Shown here in pieces: positions 51,188-59,965 of a stretch of DNA of 64,000 bases. Within the stretch, counting starts at the first letter, position 1, and the number at the start of each line of letters is the position of its first letter. The notes below the pieces were generated by a model. It searched no databases, was not told where the DNA came from, and saw only the letters and a program-made list of their open reading frames with translations. The position numbers and the translations under genes were made by a program. The stretch is from Hymenobacter frigidus. GTDB taxonomy: Bacteria; Bacteroidota; Bacteroidia; Cytophagales; Hymenobacteraceae. Location: NCBI RefSeq assembly GCF_014640435.1, contig NZ_BMGY01000023.1, positions 1-64,000 on the forward strand. Reading direction: 5' to 3'.

Positions 51188-52024
51188 ATGGCCACCCTCC
51201 TCCTCGGCGATTACAACGACCTCGAAGTAGCCCGCGAAGTAGATTTCGGCCTCTACCTCACCTCCGACGACGGCGACCTGCTGCTGCCCGAAAAGTACGT
51301 GCCGGTGGGCACCCGCGTGGGCGACGTGCTCCGCGTGTTCGTGTACCGCGACTCCGAAGACCGCCTCATTGCCACCACCCTGCGGCCGCTGGCGCTGGTC
51401 AATTCCTACGCCGCCATGACCGTGAAGGACCACGGCCCGGCCGGCGCGTTCCTGGAATGGGGTCTCGAAAAAGACCTGCTCCTGCCCTTCCGCAACCAGC
51501 GGCGCGACCTGCGCACCGGCGAGCGGGTGTTCGTGTACGTGTACCTCGACGAGGAAAGCGACCGGCTGGTGGCCTCCACCAAGTGGAAGCAATTCCTGGG
51601 CAATGAGCCCTTCGTGGGCGAGCCCGGCGACGCGGTGAGCCTGCTGGTAGCCGACGAAACTGAGCTGGGCTACCCCGTCATCGTGAACGGCACGCACCAG
51701 GGGCTGCTGTTTCACAACGAAGTGTTCCGGCCCCTGCGCCTGGGCGAGGCCCTGCCCGGCTTCCTGCGCCAGGTGCGCGCCGATGGCAAGCTCGACGTGC
51801 GCCTGCAAAAGGAAGGCTACGGCGAAGTCGAATCGGCCACGGATACGCTGATGAAAGCCATTCAGGCCGCTCCCGGTGGCCGCCTGCCGCTCGGCGACAA
51901 GAGCCTGGCCGAAGACGTGTACCGCCGCGTGGGCATGAGCAAGAAAGTATTCAAAAAAGCCCTGGGCGCGCTGTTTCGGCAGGGCCTGGTGCTGCTGGAA
52001 CCCGAGGCGACGGTGCTGAAGTAG
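51188..52024 (+). CDS. CvfB-type S1 RNA-binding protein
   Basis: A 278-residue protein of the CvfB/YitL family with three S1-like domains and a C-terminal winged helix. N-terminal NDLEVAREVDFGLYLTSDDG; S1 strand GAFLEWGLEKDLLLPFRNQ; then KWKQFLGNEPF; the winged helix is LAEDVYRRVGMSKKVFKKAL. Family members bind RNA and influence virulence or translation in Gram-positives; in Bacteroidota the role is unknown. All core motifs present. Likely has a promoter of its own (CGACCTTTGC upstream at about 51151). Confidence 0.9.
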   Translation: MATLLLGDYNDLEVAREVDFGLYLTSDDGDLLLPEKYVPVGTRVGDVLRVFVYRDSEDRLIATTLRPLALVNSYAAMTVKDHGPAGAFLEWGLEKDLLLPFRNQRRDLRTGERVFVYVYLDEESDRLVASTKWKQFLGNEPFVGEPGDAVSLLVADETELGYPVIVNGTHQGLLFHNEVFRPLRLGEALPGFLRQVRADGKLDVRLQKEGYGEVESATDTLMKAIQAAPGGRLPLGDKSLAEDVYRRVGMSKKVFKKALGALFRQGLVLLEPEATVLK

Positions 52025-52028
52025 TACC

Positions 52029-52232
52029 TGGCATTGCGAGAAGGCACGACATTCGACGCATCAAGCGGCGTCAATCCGTTCTGTAGCAGCGCGACACCCG
52101 CTGATGAACCAGACTCCTTTTCTGGCGTAAGCACTCAGAACCACAAGAACTGAGTCACATTATCAGGTTAGTCGCGGAGAACAGGACGGATTGCCGCGCT
52201 GCCGCTTAATTCGCGGAATGCTCGCAATGACA
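52029..52232. repeat. Degenerate inverted repeat, CATTGCGAG-type (family E)
   Basis: Ends TGGCATTGCGAG (left) and CTCGCAATGACA (right) pair with one mismatch across ~200 bases. The interior has GCGGCGTCAATCCG and GGACGGATTGCCGCG in opposite orientation, so it looks like a decayed two-armed palindrome. It fills the gap between cvfB and the oxidoreductase gene and ends only 16 bases before the latter's ATG. Confidence 0.65.
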
Positions 52233-52247
52233 ATTCCGTCCCTCTCT

Positions 52248-52910
52248 ATGCGCAAAACCGCTTTACTCGCCGGGGCCACGGGCCTCATCGGTTCGAAACT
52301 ATTGCCGCTGCTGCTGGCGTCGGAGCGGTATTCGAAGGTGATTGTGGTGGGGCGGCGGGTGCTGCCCCTCACGCACCCCAAGCTCACGCAGGTAGTCACG
52401 AACCTGGATAAGCTCCACGACGTGCGCCTCCAACTCATTGCCGACGACGTGTTTTGCTGCCTGGGCACCACCATGAGTCAGGCGGGCTCCAAAGAAGCAT
52501 TTTATAAAGTCGATTTCCTGTACGTGGTGACGCTGGCGGCCCTGACGGCGGGCAATTTTGCCACGCAGCTCCTGGTAGTGTCCAGCATGGGGGCCGATGC
52601 CGACAGCCGCGTTTACTACAGCCGCGTGAAGGGCGAAATGGAAGCGGCCGTGCGGCAGGTGCCGTTTCGGGCCATTCATATTTTCCGGCCCTCGCTGCTG
52701 CTCGGCGAGCGGGCGCAGCCCCGCCTGGGCGAGCGGGTGGGGGCCGTGGCGCTCCGGCTACTGCAGCCGCTGCTGCGGGGGCCGCTGCTCAAGTATCGGC
52801 CGGTGAGTGCGGCAGCGGTGGCGGCCGCCATGCTGCGCGCCGCCGAGGAGGATGGTGGCGGCGTGCGCGTACACCTCTCCGATGAGCTGACGCAAATGCC
52901 CAAGGTGTAG
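52248..52910 (+). CDS. NAD(P)-binding oxidoreductase (atypical SDR)
   Basis: A 220-residue Rossmann-fold protein. The nucleotide loop is LLAGATGLIGSKLL and the active-site pair is Y-x-x-x-K in YYSRVKGEME. FRPSLLLGER occurs as in atypical SDRs related to HTATIP2/oxidoreductase TIP30 and YwnB. Substrate unknown. The start was set at 52248, giving the standard MRKTALLAGATG N-terminus; an earlier ATG at 52227 is possible. Its neighbour upstream is a repeat, downstream a terminator. Confidence 0.85.
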   Translation: MRKTALLAGATGLIGSKLLPLLLASERYSKVIVVGRRVLPLTHPKLTQVVTNLDKLHDVRLQLIADDVFCCLGTTMSQAGSKEAFYKVDFLYVVTLAALTAGNFATQLLVVSSMGADADSRVYYSRVKGEMEAAVRQVPFRAIHIFRPSLLLGERAQPRLGERVGAVALRLLQPLLRGPLLKYRPVSAAAVAAAMLRAAEEDGGGVRVHLSDELTQMPKV

Positions 52911-53268
52911 CCCTCGCCAATTGCGCCCCCAAGCTCGGCAGTAAACTTCTTGGTACAGGAGTAACCCCACCGTAGTTTAAGCAGCAAAAAGCCTCTCCAG
53001 CTATTGGCGAGGCTTTTTGTTAGATTACCCCAACCAACGCTCTGCAGTCGCTACCAGTCGTTGTTGAGCCGTGCCATGCGTAGGCCTGATGGCCGGCGGC
53101 GCGTTCGGCCTGCTTTTTTGAAAGCACACCGAACGCGTTTGATGCGAATCGCGGTGCCGTCGTCGTGATGTAGATTTTTTACTGCGGCCAGACAACCATT
53201 TTTGCCCCAGCTGAATCATTGCCGTACTTTCGTTACTTACCTCTTCCACATTTTTTCCTTTCCTTCCA
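52911..53268. other. Intergenic region with terminator and a second hairpin
   Basis: No gene supported. It contains the terminator at 52986-53018 and another stem-loop near 53098-53138 (CGCGTTCGG ... CCGAACGCG with an inner TGCTTT/AAAGCA). The promoter of the T9SS gene lies in the last ~60 bases, with TACTTTCG near 53223. Confidence 0.5.
52986..53018 (+). terminator. Rho-independent terminator
   Basis: AAAAAGCCTC and GAGGCTTTTT form a 10-bp stem with a 13-base loop and a T-run. It is 75 bases beyond the oxidoreductase stop codon. Confidence 0.85.
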
Positions 53269-54606
53269 ATGCGTACACTTCGATACTTTCTCTTATTGAC
53301 GGCCAGCGTGCTGCTAAGCGCCGAGGCCTGGGCCCAAAAGCCGGTCAACCATCTGGAGACGGCCCTGGCCAAGCTGCGCCCGGCCGCCGTGCGGGCCGCT
53401 GGGCGCGGCACGCAGCAAACCGTGAGCCGCCCAGGCCGCGCTGTGCAAGCCAATTGGGACACCAACACCCAGGCTTGGAGCACGGCGGCCGTTGTGGAAA
53501 CCTACGTCTACGACAGCCGGGCCAACCTCGTGCAGGAGGTCTTTGCCGACTCGGCCACGACCCGACTCACCAGCCGCAGCCTGTATACTTACAACGCCCA
53601 GAACCGTAATACCGAGGAGCTCTACCAGCAGTGGCAGAACGGGGCCTGGGTGAATACCGGCCGCTTCGTAACCACCTACGATGCCCAGGACAACCCCACC
53701 CAGGAGCTGGACCAAGAGTGGCAAAATGGGGCCTGGGTCACCGCGCACGGCTACCAGTACCTGAACACATACAGCAACAATGTGCTGACCGAGCAAATAG
53801 AGTTGCGCTGGAACAACGGCGTGTTCGGGAACAGCCAACGGCTGCTGTTCACGGTGGCCAGCGGGCAGTGGACCGACGTGGTGCAGCAGCTGTGGAAGCT
53901 AGGGGCCTGGGAAAACGAAGCCCGGTTCGTCGGCATCGTTTGGCACAACTGGCCGGCCCAGCAGCCCGCTTCCCTCCGGGAGCAGGAATGGCAAGGCGTT
54001 TGGGAGGACGTGCTGCGCTACACCTTCACCTACGCGCCCAACGGCACCGTGGTGGAGTTGGAGGAAGAAGCCGTTGGTCCGGGCACCTGGGCCCTCAGTG
54101 CCCGCTCCACCGATACTTTCGACAGCTTCGGCAACGAGCTGGGGTTCCGGTCTGAGTCACGGCAGGGCACGGCCTGGGTGCTGGAGTTTGAGGACCGCAA
54201 CCTGCTGACCTACACCGCCGCCAACGACGTGCGCCGCCGCGTCAGCCAGCGCTTCGGCAGCAACGGCGGCAGCACGGGCTTCGAAAACCAGGAGCGGGTG
54301 CACTACTCCAACTTCCTGAGCATTACGCTCGGCACGGCACCCGCGGCCCTCGCGGCCCAAACCCAGCTCTATCCCAACCCCACCACCGGTACCGCCACGC
54401 TCGTACTGGCTGGGCTGAAACAGCCCGGCGGGGTACGGGTCGACGTGTTCAACACCCTGGGCCAGTTGCTGCTCCAGCGCACCGCTCGGCCCGGCGCGGG
54501 CCTCGTGAGCGAAACCCTCGACCTGCACGGCCTGCCCGCCGGGGTGTACTCGGTGCGCCTGCACACTCCAGAAGGCACCATTGTGAAGCGCTTGGTGAAG
54601 GAATAG
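53269..54606 (+). CDS. Secreted T9SS type A protein with internal repeats
   Basis: A 445-residue exported protein. Signal peptide MRTLRYFLLLTASVLLSAEAWA. The middle (~80-310) has imperfect repeats with NGAWVNTGRFVTTYD, NGAWVTAHGYQYLN and similar units of ~35-45 residues (Trp- and Asn-rich), likely a beta-structure. The last ~75 residues are a type A T9SS sorting domain (LYPNPTTGTATLVLAG ... VYSVRLHTPEGTIVKRLVKE). Surface-attached; function unknown, plausibly adhesion or a cell-surface beta-propeller. Followed by a clear terminator. Confidence 0.88.
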   Translation: MRTLRYFLLLTASVLLSAEAWAQKPVNHLETALAKLRPAAVRAAGRGTQQTVSRPGRAVQANWDTNTQAWSTAAVVETYVYDSRANLVQEVFADSATTRLTSRSLYTYNAQNRNTEELYQQWQNGAWVNTGRFVTTYDAQDNPTQELDQEWQNGAWVTAHGYQYLNTYSNNVLTEQIELRWNNGVFGNSQRLLFTVASGQWTDVVQQLWKLGAWENEARFVGIVWHNWPAQQPASLREQEWQGVWEDVLRYTFTYAPNGTVVELEEEAVGPGTWALSARSTDTFDSFGNELGFRSESRQGTAWVLEFEDRNLLTYTAANDVRRRVSQRFGSNGGSTGFENQERVHYSNFLSITLGTAPAALAAQTQLYPNPTTGTATLVLAGLKQPGGVRVDVFNTLGQLLLQRTARPGAGLVSETLDLHGLPAGVYSVRLHTPEGTIVKRLVKE

Positions 54607-54633
54607 CCCACAGCAGCCACTCCCGACGAAACG

Positions 54634-54664
54634 AAAAGCCGCTCCAGTTACTGGGGCGGCTTTT
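54634..54664 (+). terminator. Rho-independent terminator
   Basis: Stem AAAAGCCGCTCC / GGGGCGGCTTTT (one mismatch) with a T-run, directly after the T9SS gene. Confidence 0.87.
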
Positions 54665-54790
54665 TTGGGATTTATTCTGATGGGGCATTCGGTTCGGGCA
54701 AGGCCGACGCTTTGACGCCATTGGCTGGCGCGGGTTTAGCAAAGCGCCGGAGTAACCGCCCCGGCAACGCCTACTTCGCGCCCCATCGGT

Positions 54791-54798
54791 TACTTTTG
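54791..54798 (+). promoter_or_regulatory. Candidate -7 element
   Basis: TACTTTTG fits TAnnTTTG and lies 35 bases before the ATG at 54833. Promoter of the small barrel protein; no clear -33. Confidence 0.5.
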
Positions 54799-54832
54799 TC
54801 CAACTTTTGTCAACTACACAACTTGTTTTCGC

Positions 54833-55432
54833 ATGAATTATTTACGTCTCACGGCCTTCCTGCTGCTCCTGTTGCCCGGCCTGGCTGCCAGTGCCCAATC
54901 AAAGAAAAAAAGCGGCGGCAGTAGCAGCGGCAGTGGTTCGGGCTACAGCACGGGCATTGGCCTGCGCGGCGGGGGCTACTCCTCAGGCCTTACCATCAAG
55001 CACTTTCTGAGCGGCAAAAACGGGGTGGCCATTGAGGGTCTGCTCACCACGGAGTACAAAGCCCGCGGTGCCCGCCTCACTATTCTCGGCGAGAAGCACA
55101 TTGGCGTTCCTGATGCCAAGGGCCTGCAGTTTTACTACGGCGCGGGCTTCCACGCCGGGGCCTACCAGGGCCGCTACTACTTCGCCGACGACCGGTTTTA
55201 CTACAAGGGCCGCGACGGCGACAAGTACTTCGTGAAGAACAACCGGAACGGCTATTTCTACGACGAAGCCACCTACATTGCCTTCGGTGCCGACCTCATC
55301 CTGGGCCTCGAATACAAGCTGCCCGACCTGCCCTTCGTGGTAGGCGTCGACTACAAGCCCTTCTTCGAGGTGTATAACGGCTACAATGGCTTCTACAACG
55401 ACGCCGCCGTAAGCCTGCGCTACACCTTCTAG
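54833..55432 (+). CDS. Small outer-membrane beta-barrel protein
   Basis: A 199-residue exported protein. Signal peptide MNYLRLTAFLLLLLPGLAASAQ, then a Ser/Gly/Lys linker (KKKSGGSSSGSGSG), then eight or so amphipathic beta-strands ending in the aromatic C-terminus LRYTF, as in OmpA/OmpW-like barrels of Bacteroidota. It is rich in Tyr and Gly. Function unknown. A strong terminator follows the stop by 22 bases. Confidence 0.85.
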   Translation: MNYLRLTAFLLLLLPGLAASAQSKKKSGGSSSGSGSGYSTGIGLRGGGYSSGLTIKHFLSGKNGVAIEGLLTTEYKARGARLTILGEKHIGVPDAKGLQFYYGAGFHAGAYQGRYYFADDRFYYKGRDGDKYFVKNNRNGYFYDEATYIAFGADLILGLEYKLPDLPFVVGVDYKPFFEVYNGYNGFYNDAAVSLRYTF

Positions 55433-55454
55433 CCGCGCCCCACGCCCGGCTCTC

Positions 55455-55483
55455 AAGGCCCCGTCAGCTACTGACGGGGCCTT
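55455..55483 (+). terminator. Rho-independent terminator
   Basis: 13-bp perfect stem AAGGCCCCGTCAG / CTGACGGGGCCTT with a 3-base loop, then CGTTTTTT. Ends the small barrel gene. Confidence 0.92.
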
Positions 55484-55514
55484 TCGTTTTTTAATTAAAT
55501 AGCTGAATGGGCTG

Positions 55515-55581
55515 GGCTTGTCCCCGCCCATCTTTCTCACCGCATCAACGATTTCAGTTCAACGACGGGCGGGGACAAGCC
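55515..55581. repeat. Inverted repeat, family D
   Basis: 15-bp perfect arms GGCTTGTCCCCGCCC / GGGCGGGGACAAGCC, 37-base loop. It abuts the broken VOC gene at 55590, so it may mark the truncation site. Confidence 0.75.
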
Positions 55582-55589
55582 CCGCACCC

Positions 55590-55697
55590 TACCACATCCA
55601 GCGCGCCGTGGGCGGCATCAAGTACGTCGGCTTCCGCGACCCCGACGGCAATACCTGGACGTTGCCGAAAATCACGCCCTGCCCTAGTCGCGGGTGA
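55590..55697 (+). pseudogene. VOC/glyoxalase-family C-terminal remnant
   Basis: The frame reads YHIQRAVGGIKYVGFRDPDG then NTWTLPKITP to a stop at 55695-55697. FRDPDGNTWTL is the signature C-terminal strand of vicinal-oxygen-chelate proteins. No start codon or N-terminal domain exists upstream; family D repeat is directly before it. The remnant's end overlaps the 3' end of the converging kup remnant. Confidence 0.75.
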
Positions 55698-56547
55698 GTT
55701 CCAGCTCGGGGCGCTCGGGGCGTTGCAGGGGCACGTTTTCCACGTTGTAGGTGCTGTTATCGAGGCCGTAGCTTTCCTGGCTCGACACGCCCAACCACTG
55801 CAGCCAGCTGTGCAGGCGCAGGGCCACGCGCTTCCAACCGTGCAGCAGGTATTCGTAGGGCAAGGTTTTATTGATAAGCACGAACTGGAAGTCGCCCGCG
55901 ATGTCCTGGTCGCGCAGCGAGGTGTAGCGCGAGGTGATGTCAATTTCCTGATTCTGCACCAAGTCCGTCACTACCTGCCGGAACATGTAGTTAATGGCGT
56001 GGTCGATGCGAAAACCCAGGCGGAAATCAATACGCACCAGCTCCTGCGGCACCACGTGCTCCAAGTGGTAGGTGCCCACAATGAGCCAGCGCAATACCGG
56101 GTTGGTGCGTTGCTGGCGCAGGTAGTAGGCCAGCAGCAGCTTGGTCATGAGCATGGTGATGGTGACGGCCAGGCCGAAGGCCGCTTCCATCTTGTCCAAC
56201 TCGCGGAAGTACAGCATTACCCCGATGCAGCCTGCGCACAGCAGCCAGTTGAGCGAGGGCACGTAGCTCTGCCCGCGCAATTCGGTGGGGCACGAAATAC
56301 GCACCTTGGGCCAGAAATTCAGCCGCAGCACCGCCGAGATGGTGCCCAGCACCACTTCCTCGGTCACGGGCCGGTAGGCAAATACGCCCCGCACGGTGTA
56401 GAGCGGCGAGGTACCAATGTCGCCGTACACGATGCCCAGGGCAATGAGGGTGCCGGCCGTGGTGGCTCGGGAGTGCATATCGGAATGGGCAGTGGCGCCA
56501 GCGGCAGTGGGCAAAGTAGCGGTGAGTGATTGCTGAGCGGTATTCAA
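55684..56547 (-). pseudogene. kup: kup potassium transporter remnant with two internal in-frame deletions
   Basis: The 287-residue frame is open, but it holds only three pieces of a KUP transporter (normally ~630 residues). Residues 30-73 are the first membrane segment with ALGIVYGDIGTSPLYTVRG. Residues ~75-150 are a segment from the middle/late membrane part (LNFWPKVRISCPTE, YVPSLNWLL, MLYFRELDKMEAAFGLAVTI). Residues ~158-287 are the cytoplasmic C-terminal part (FRLGFRIDHAINYMFRQV, LDNSTYNVENVP). The connecting membrane segments are missing, with junctions near 56328 and 56082. It could not form the normal channel. It lies downstream of the antiporter and kdp genes. Confidence 0.85.
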
Positions 56548-56584
56548 GCGGAGGTATTGCGGTTGAAAGCGAAGAACTTCAACC

Positions 56585-57832
56585 CTATTTGCTGCGGCCG
56601 CGCTGCAAGCGGGCAGCCAGCGGCCCGATGGTCAGGCCCTGCCCCAAGATAGAGAATACCACCACCACGTAGGTAATGCCCACCAGCAGCTCGCGCGGCA
56701 TCGACGGCGGCAGGCTCAGGGCCAGGGCCACCGAGATACCGCCGCGCAGCCCGCCCCAGGTGAGCACGGCCAGGTTGAATTCCGAAAACTCGCGCCGCCC
56801 CCGCAGGAAGCTCAGCGGAATGCTCACCGACACCAGCCGGGCCACCAGCACCACGCCCACCGCCACCAGCCCGATGCCGATGTACTGCCCCTTGATGCGC
56901 AGCACCAGCATTTCGAGGCCCATGAGCGCGAACAGCAGGGCGTTCAGCACCGAGTCAATCAGCTCCCAGAACTTGTCGACGTAATCCTCCGTGACTTCCG
57001 ACATGGCGTGCCGGCCCTGCTGGCTACCCACAATGAGGCCGGCCACCACCATGGCCAGCGGCCCGGACGTGTGCAGCCGCGCCGCCAGCGCCGAGCCGCC
57101 CATGACCAGGGCCAGCGTGAGCAGCACCTCGATGCGGTAGTCGTCCACGTTGCGCAGCAGCCAGAACACTCCAAAGCCCAGCACGCCGCCCAACGCCAGC
57201 CCGCCCACGCCCTCGCGTAGCAGCAGCAGCAGCACCTGGCTGGCGTCCACGGTGTCGGCCCCGGAAGCGGCCACCGACAGCACCGTGGCAAACAGCACCA
57301 CGCCCACGCCGTCGTTGAACAGCGACTCGCCCACAATATTGGTTTCCAGTGCCTTGGGCAATCCGGCGTTCGTCAGAATACCGAGCACGGCCACCGGGTC
57401 GGTGGGCGAAATAAGGGTACCGAACAGCAGGCAATAGATAAAATCCAACGGCATGCCGAACAGCGGTAGCAACAGGTAGAGGCAGCAGGACACCATGATG
57501 GTCGAAATCACGGTGCCCACCGTGGCCAGCAGCAGCACCGGCACCCGCTGCCGCCCCAGGCTGCGCGTGTCGAGCTGCATGGCCCCGGCAAAGAGCAAAA
57601 AGCTGAGCATGTACTGCATCAGCACGGTGTGGAAGTCGATGGTACGCACCAGCTCAGCCACCCGCAGCACCGCGGGCACGCCCAGCCGCCCCAGCCCCAC
57701 CAAGCCCAGCGACGAAAGCAGCGTGAGGGTCATCAGCCCAATGGTGGGCGGCAGCCGCAAAAAGCGGTGGTTGACGTAGGCGAACAGCGCCGCTACCACC
57801 AGCAGCAGCGAAAGGGTTGAGTATAACTCCAT
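56585..57832 (-). CDS. CPA1 Na+/H+ antiporter (NhaP-like)
   Basis: A 415-residue antiporter with 12-13 membrane helices. The ion-binding region is GTLISPTDPVAVLGIL (conserved T-D-P pair), and the second signature is IVGESLFNDGVGVVLF (E and the N-D pair), as in NhaP/CPA1. It exchanges Na+ or K+ for protons at the inner membrane. Start at 57832 (MELYSTLSLLLVV); the longer frame to 58030 overlaps the histidine kinase gene end and is rejected. It is downstream of the kdp sensor kinase in the same direction, with a perfect 21-bp palindrome between. Confidence 0.9.
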   Translation of the reverse strand: MELYSTLSLLLVVAALFAYVNHRFLRLPPTIGLMTLTLLSSLGLVGLGRLGVPAVLRVAELVRTIDFHTVLMQYMLSFLLFAGAMQLDTRSLGRQRVPVLLLATVGTVISTIMVSCCLYLLLPLFGMPLDFIYCLLFGTLISPTDPVAVLGILTNAGLPKALETNIVGESLFNDGVGVVLFATVLSVAASGADTVDASQVLLLLLREGVGGLALGGVLGFGVFWLLRNVDDYRIEVLLTLALVMGGSALAARLHTSGPLAMVVAGLIVGSQQGRHAMSEVTEDYVDKFWELIDSVLNALLFALMGLEMLVLRIKGQYIGIGLVAVGVVLVARLVSVSIPLSFLRGRREFSEFNLAVLTWGGLRGGISVALALSLPPSMPRELLVGITYVVVVFSILGQGLTIGPLAARLQRGRSK

Positions 57833-57865
57833 AGAAATAAGTTGGCCCGATTTGCAGCGGTTTCC

Positions 57866-57914
57866 CGTATCGGCTGCAGCGTGGACTCGCAGCGTCCACG
57901 CTGCAGCCGATACG
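57866..57914. repeat. Inverted repeat, family C, copy 2
   Basis: Perfect 21-nt arms (57866-57886, 57894-57914) with 7-base loop; core GCTGCAGCGTGGAC. It is related in part to 36935-37010 (shared AGCGTGGA). It sits between the histidine kinase and antiporter genes. Confidence 0.85.
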
Positions 57915-58002
57915 TGCACCGTTCCTGAAACGACCTTAGCCGCAGGGCTTGGAGCTAGCGGCGCTTCGCGCTTCTGTTCGGACTGCAGGACACAAGTGCA
58001 TC

Positions 58003-59778
58003 CTACAAAACTACCGGCAAAGTGAAGCAAAACGTGCTGCCGCTGCCCAATTCACTTTCCACCCACAGCCGACCGCCCTGCGTGGTGATGAACTCGCGGG
58101 CAATGCTTAGGCCCAGGCCCGAGCCGCCCCGGTAGCCGGCCTTGTCGGGAAGTTGGGCGAAGCGCTGGAAGATTTTCTCGTGGTACTCACCCGCGATGCC
58201 CGGGCCGCGGTCCTGCACGCTTACCTGCACGAAGGTGCCGGCCACGGCGGCACGCACGGTGAGGGCCGCGCCCACGGGCGAGTAGCGGATGGCGTTGGCC
58301 AGCAGGTTGATAAGCACCCAGGTAGTTTTTTCCACGTCGGCCCGCACCTCGGGCAGATTGGCGGGCAGCTGCGGGTCGAGGTGCAGGTTTTTGTCGTCGA
58401 GCTGGGCCTGCACGGTGGCGGTGGCGTAGGCCACCACGTCGGCCAGGCTGGTGGGGCGCACGTCGAGGTGGATGCCCGCGCCCGCGTCGAGGCGCGACAC
58501 GTCGAGCAGCTCGGCCACCATGCGCTGCAGGCGCTGGGTTTCCTGGCGGATGTAGCCGGTGATGCGCTGGCGCTCGTCGGCGGGCAGGCGCTCGTCCTGC
58601 AGCAGCTTGGTGTTGAGGTTGATGCTGGAAAGCGGCGTTTTCAGCTCGTGCGACACCGTGGCCAGGAAGTTGGACTTCACCTGGTCGAGCTTCTTGTAGT
58701 CCGACACGTTGCGCAGGGTCAGGATTTGACCCACGAATTCGTTCTTGTTCAAGGCCTCGTTGAACGACACCAGCTCCTGCACCGCCAGGCGGTAGAACGC
58801 CTCTTCGCCGCGCTGGGCAATGCGCAGCAGCGGGGCGTCGGCCACGGCCTGGTCGCGGCGGGCCGCGTCCACTTCCAGCGGGGTCAGGATTTCGCGGAAC
58901 AAATCGTTGTCCAGGGCCACGTCGGCGGCCGGCCGGCCCACCAGCCGCTCGGTCTTCATGCCCAGCAGGTGACAGGCCACCGGGTTGGCGAGGATAACGT
59001 AGCGGTTCTCGTCCAGCAGCAGCAGGCCCTCGTCGAGGCCGCTCACGATGCTGGCGGCGCGGTTGCGTTCGGTGATGAACTCAGCCAGCGTCGAGCTGCG
59101 GTACTCCTGCAGCTGCACCAGCATGCGGTTGAAAGCCCGGGCCACGCGCCCAAACTCGCTGTTGTTCTCCACCGGAATGGTGGCCGTGAAGTCGCTGTCG
59201 GTGGCGTGCTCCAGGCTCTGGGTAAGCTTGCGCAGCGGCCCCACGGCGGCTTCGGGCACGCTCAGCACAAACATCAGCCCCAGCAGCAGGCTGATGACGA
59301 TGAAGGTGAGCAGGTAGCGGCCGGACTCAATGGCGCGCTGGTTGGCCAGCTCGTTTTTGCGGGTGAGGGCCGCGGTGTTCAGGGCCACCATGCGGTAGGT
59401 TTGCTGGCGCAGCAGGGCCAGTTTGGGGGTGCGGGCCTCGGCCGTGGCCCCGGCATCGAGCAGGCGCTGGAAATCGGCCTGATTCTGCGTCAGGCTGTCC
59501 ACCACTTCTTTTTCGCCCGCCTCGGTGATGTTGCCGGCTTCGCGGGTAAGGCTCTGGCGGAAACGCGGCAGGCCGGTGGGCGCGTTGGGCGCGGCCTCCA
59601 CCTGGTCCAGCGCCTGCAGCATTTGCTGGCCCAGCTGCACCGAGTAAAAGTTGTCCTTGAGCACGTTGCGCGAGCTCAGGTCGAGCCGGTGCACGGTGTA
59701 GTAAGCGTAGCCGCCAATGGCAAGCAGCAGCGCCAGCATCGCCAGGAAGCCGAGGGTAATGAGGGTCTTGAGGTTCAT
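58003..59778 (-). CDS. Membrane sensor histidine kinase with HAMP and PAS domains, kdp-linked
   Basis: A 591-residue kinase. N-terminal helix (LITLGFLAMLALLLAIGGYAY), ~150-residue periplasmic sensor, second helix (YLLTFIVISLLLGLMFVLSV), HAMP, PAS (EGLLLLDENRYVILANPVACH), HisKA with H377 in TVSHELKTPLSSI and HATPase (INLLANAIRYSPVG, DRGPGIAGE, GSGLGLSIA). All residues are intact. It follows the stand-alone KdpD sensor protein in the kdp gene run; together they may replace a full-length KdpD. No kdpE response regulator is in the window. A family A repeat (59814-59937) separates it from the KdpD gene. Confidence 0.9.
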   Translation of the reverse strand: MNLKTLITLGFLAMLALLLAIGGYAYYTVHRLDLSSRNVLKDNFYSVQLGQQMLQALDQVEAAPNAPTGLPRFRQSLTREAGNITEAGEKEVVDSLTQNQADFQRLLDAGATAEARTPKLALLRQQTYRMVALNTAALTRKNELANQRAIESGRYLLTFIVISLLLGLMFVLSVPEAAVGPLRKLTQSLEHATDSDFTATIPVENNSEFGRVARAFNRMLVQLQEYRSSTLAEFITERNRAASIVSGLDEGLLLLDENRYVILANPVACHLLGMKTERLVGRPAADVALDNDLFREILTPLEVDAARRDQAVADAPLLRIAQRGEEAFYRLAVQELVSFNEALNKNEFVGQILTLRNVSDYKKLDQVKSNFLATVSHELKTPLSSINLNTKLLQDERLPADERQRITGYIRQETQRLQRMVAELLDVSRLDAGAGIHLDVRPTSLADVVAYATATVQAQLDDKNLHLDPQLPANLPEVRADVEKTTWVLINLLANAIRYSPVGAALTVRAAVAGTFVQVSVQDRGPGIAGEYHEKIFQRFAQLPDKAGYRGGSGLGLSIAREFITTQGGRLWVESELGSGSTFCFTLPVVL

Positions 59779-59813
59779 GGCGGGTAGTTTGCGGGTGGAG
59801 CAGTTTTTTATTC

Positions 59814-59937
59814 TGAATGTCATGCTCATCTGGCGTCCGCGTAGTCGAAGCATCTCGCTCGCATTAGCCTCACGATTGAATTACTGCTGCGAACGAGATG
59901 CTTCGACTACGCGGACGCCAGATGAGCATGACGTTCA
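59814..59937. repeat. Dispersed palindromic repeat A, copy 6
   Basis: 44-nt arms (59814-59857, 59894-59937), one mismatch, loop 36. Ends of the CTCATCTGGCGTCCGCG subtype. Lies between KdpD-like and kinase genes. Confidence 0.92.
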
Positions 59938-59965
59938 AATCAGATATTGTGCAGGCGGTTGAAAG

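Noticed and set aside
50546..51808. 420-codon extension of the hypothetical gene at 50546-51082
   Set aside because: The upper part is antisense to the CvfB gene, which has clear S1 domains; the ATG at 51082 is preceded by normal intergenic sequence.
58153..59787. 544-codon + strand open frame opposite the histidine kinase
   Set aside because: Antisense of a gene with complete kinase motifs; Gly/His/Val-rich sequence with no folds.
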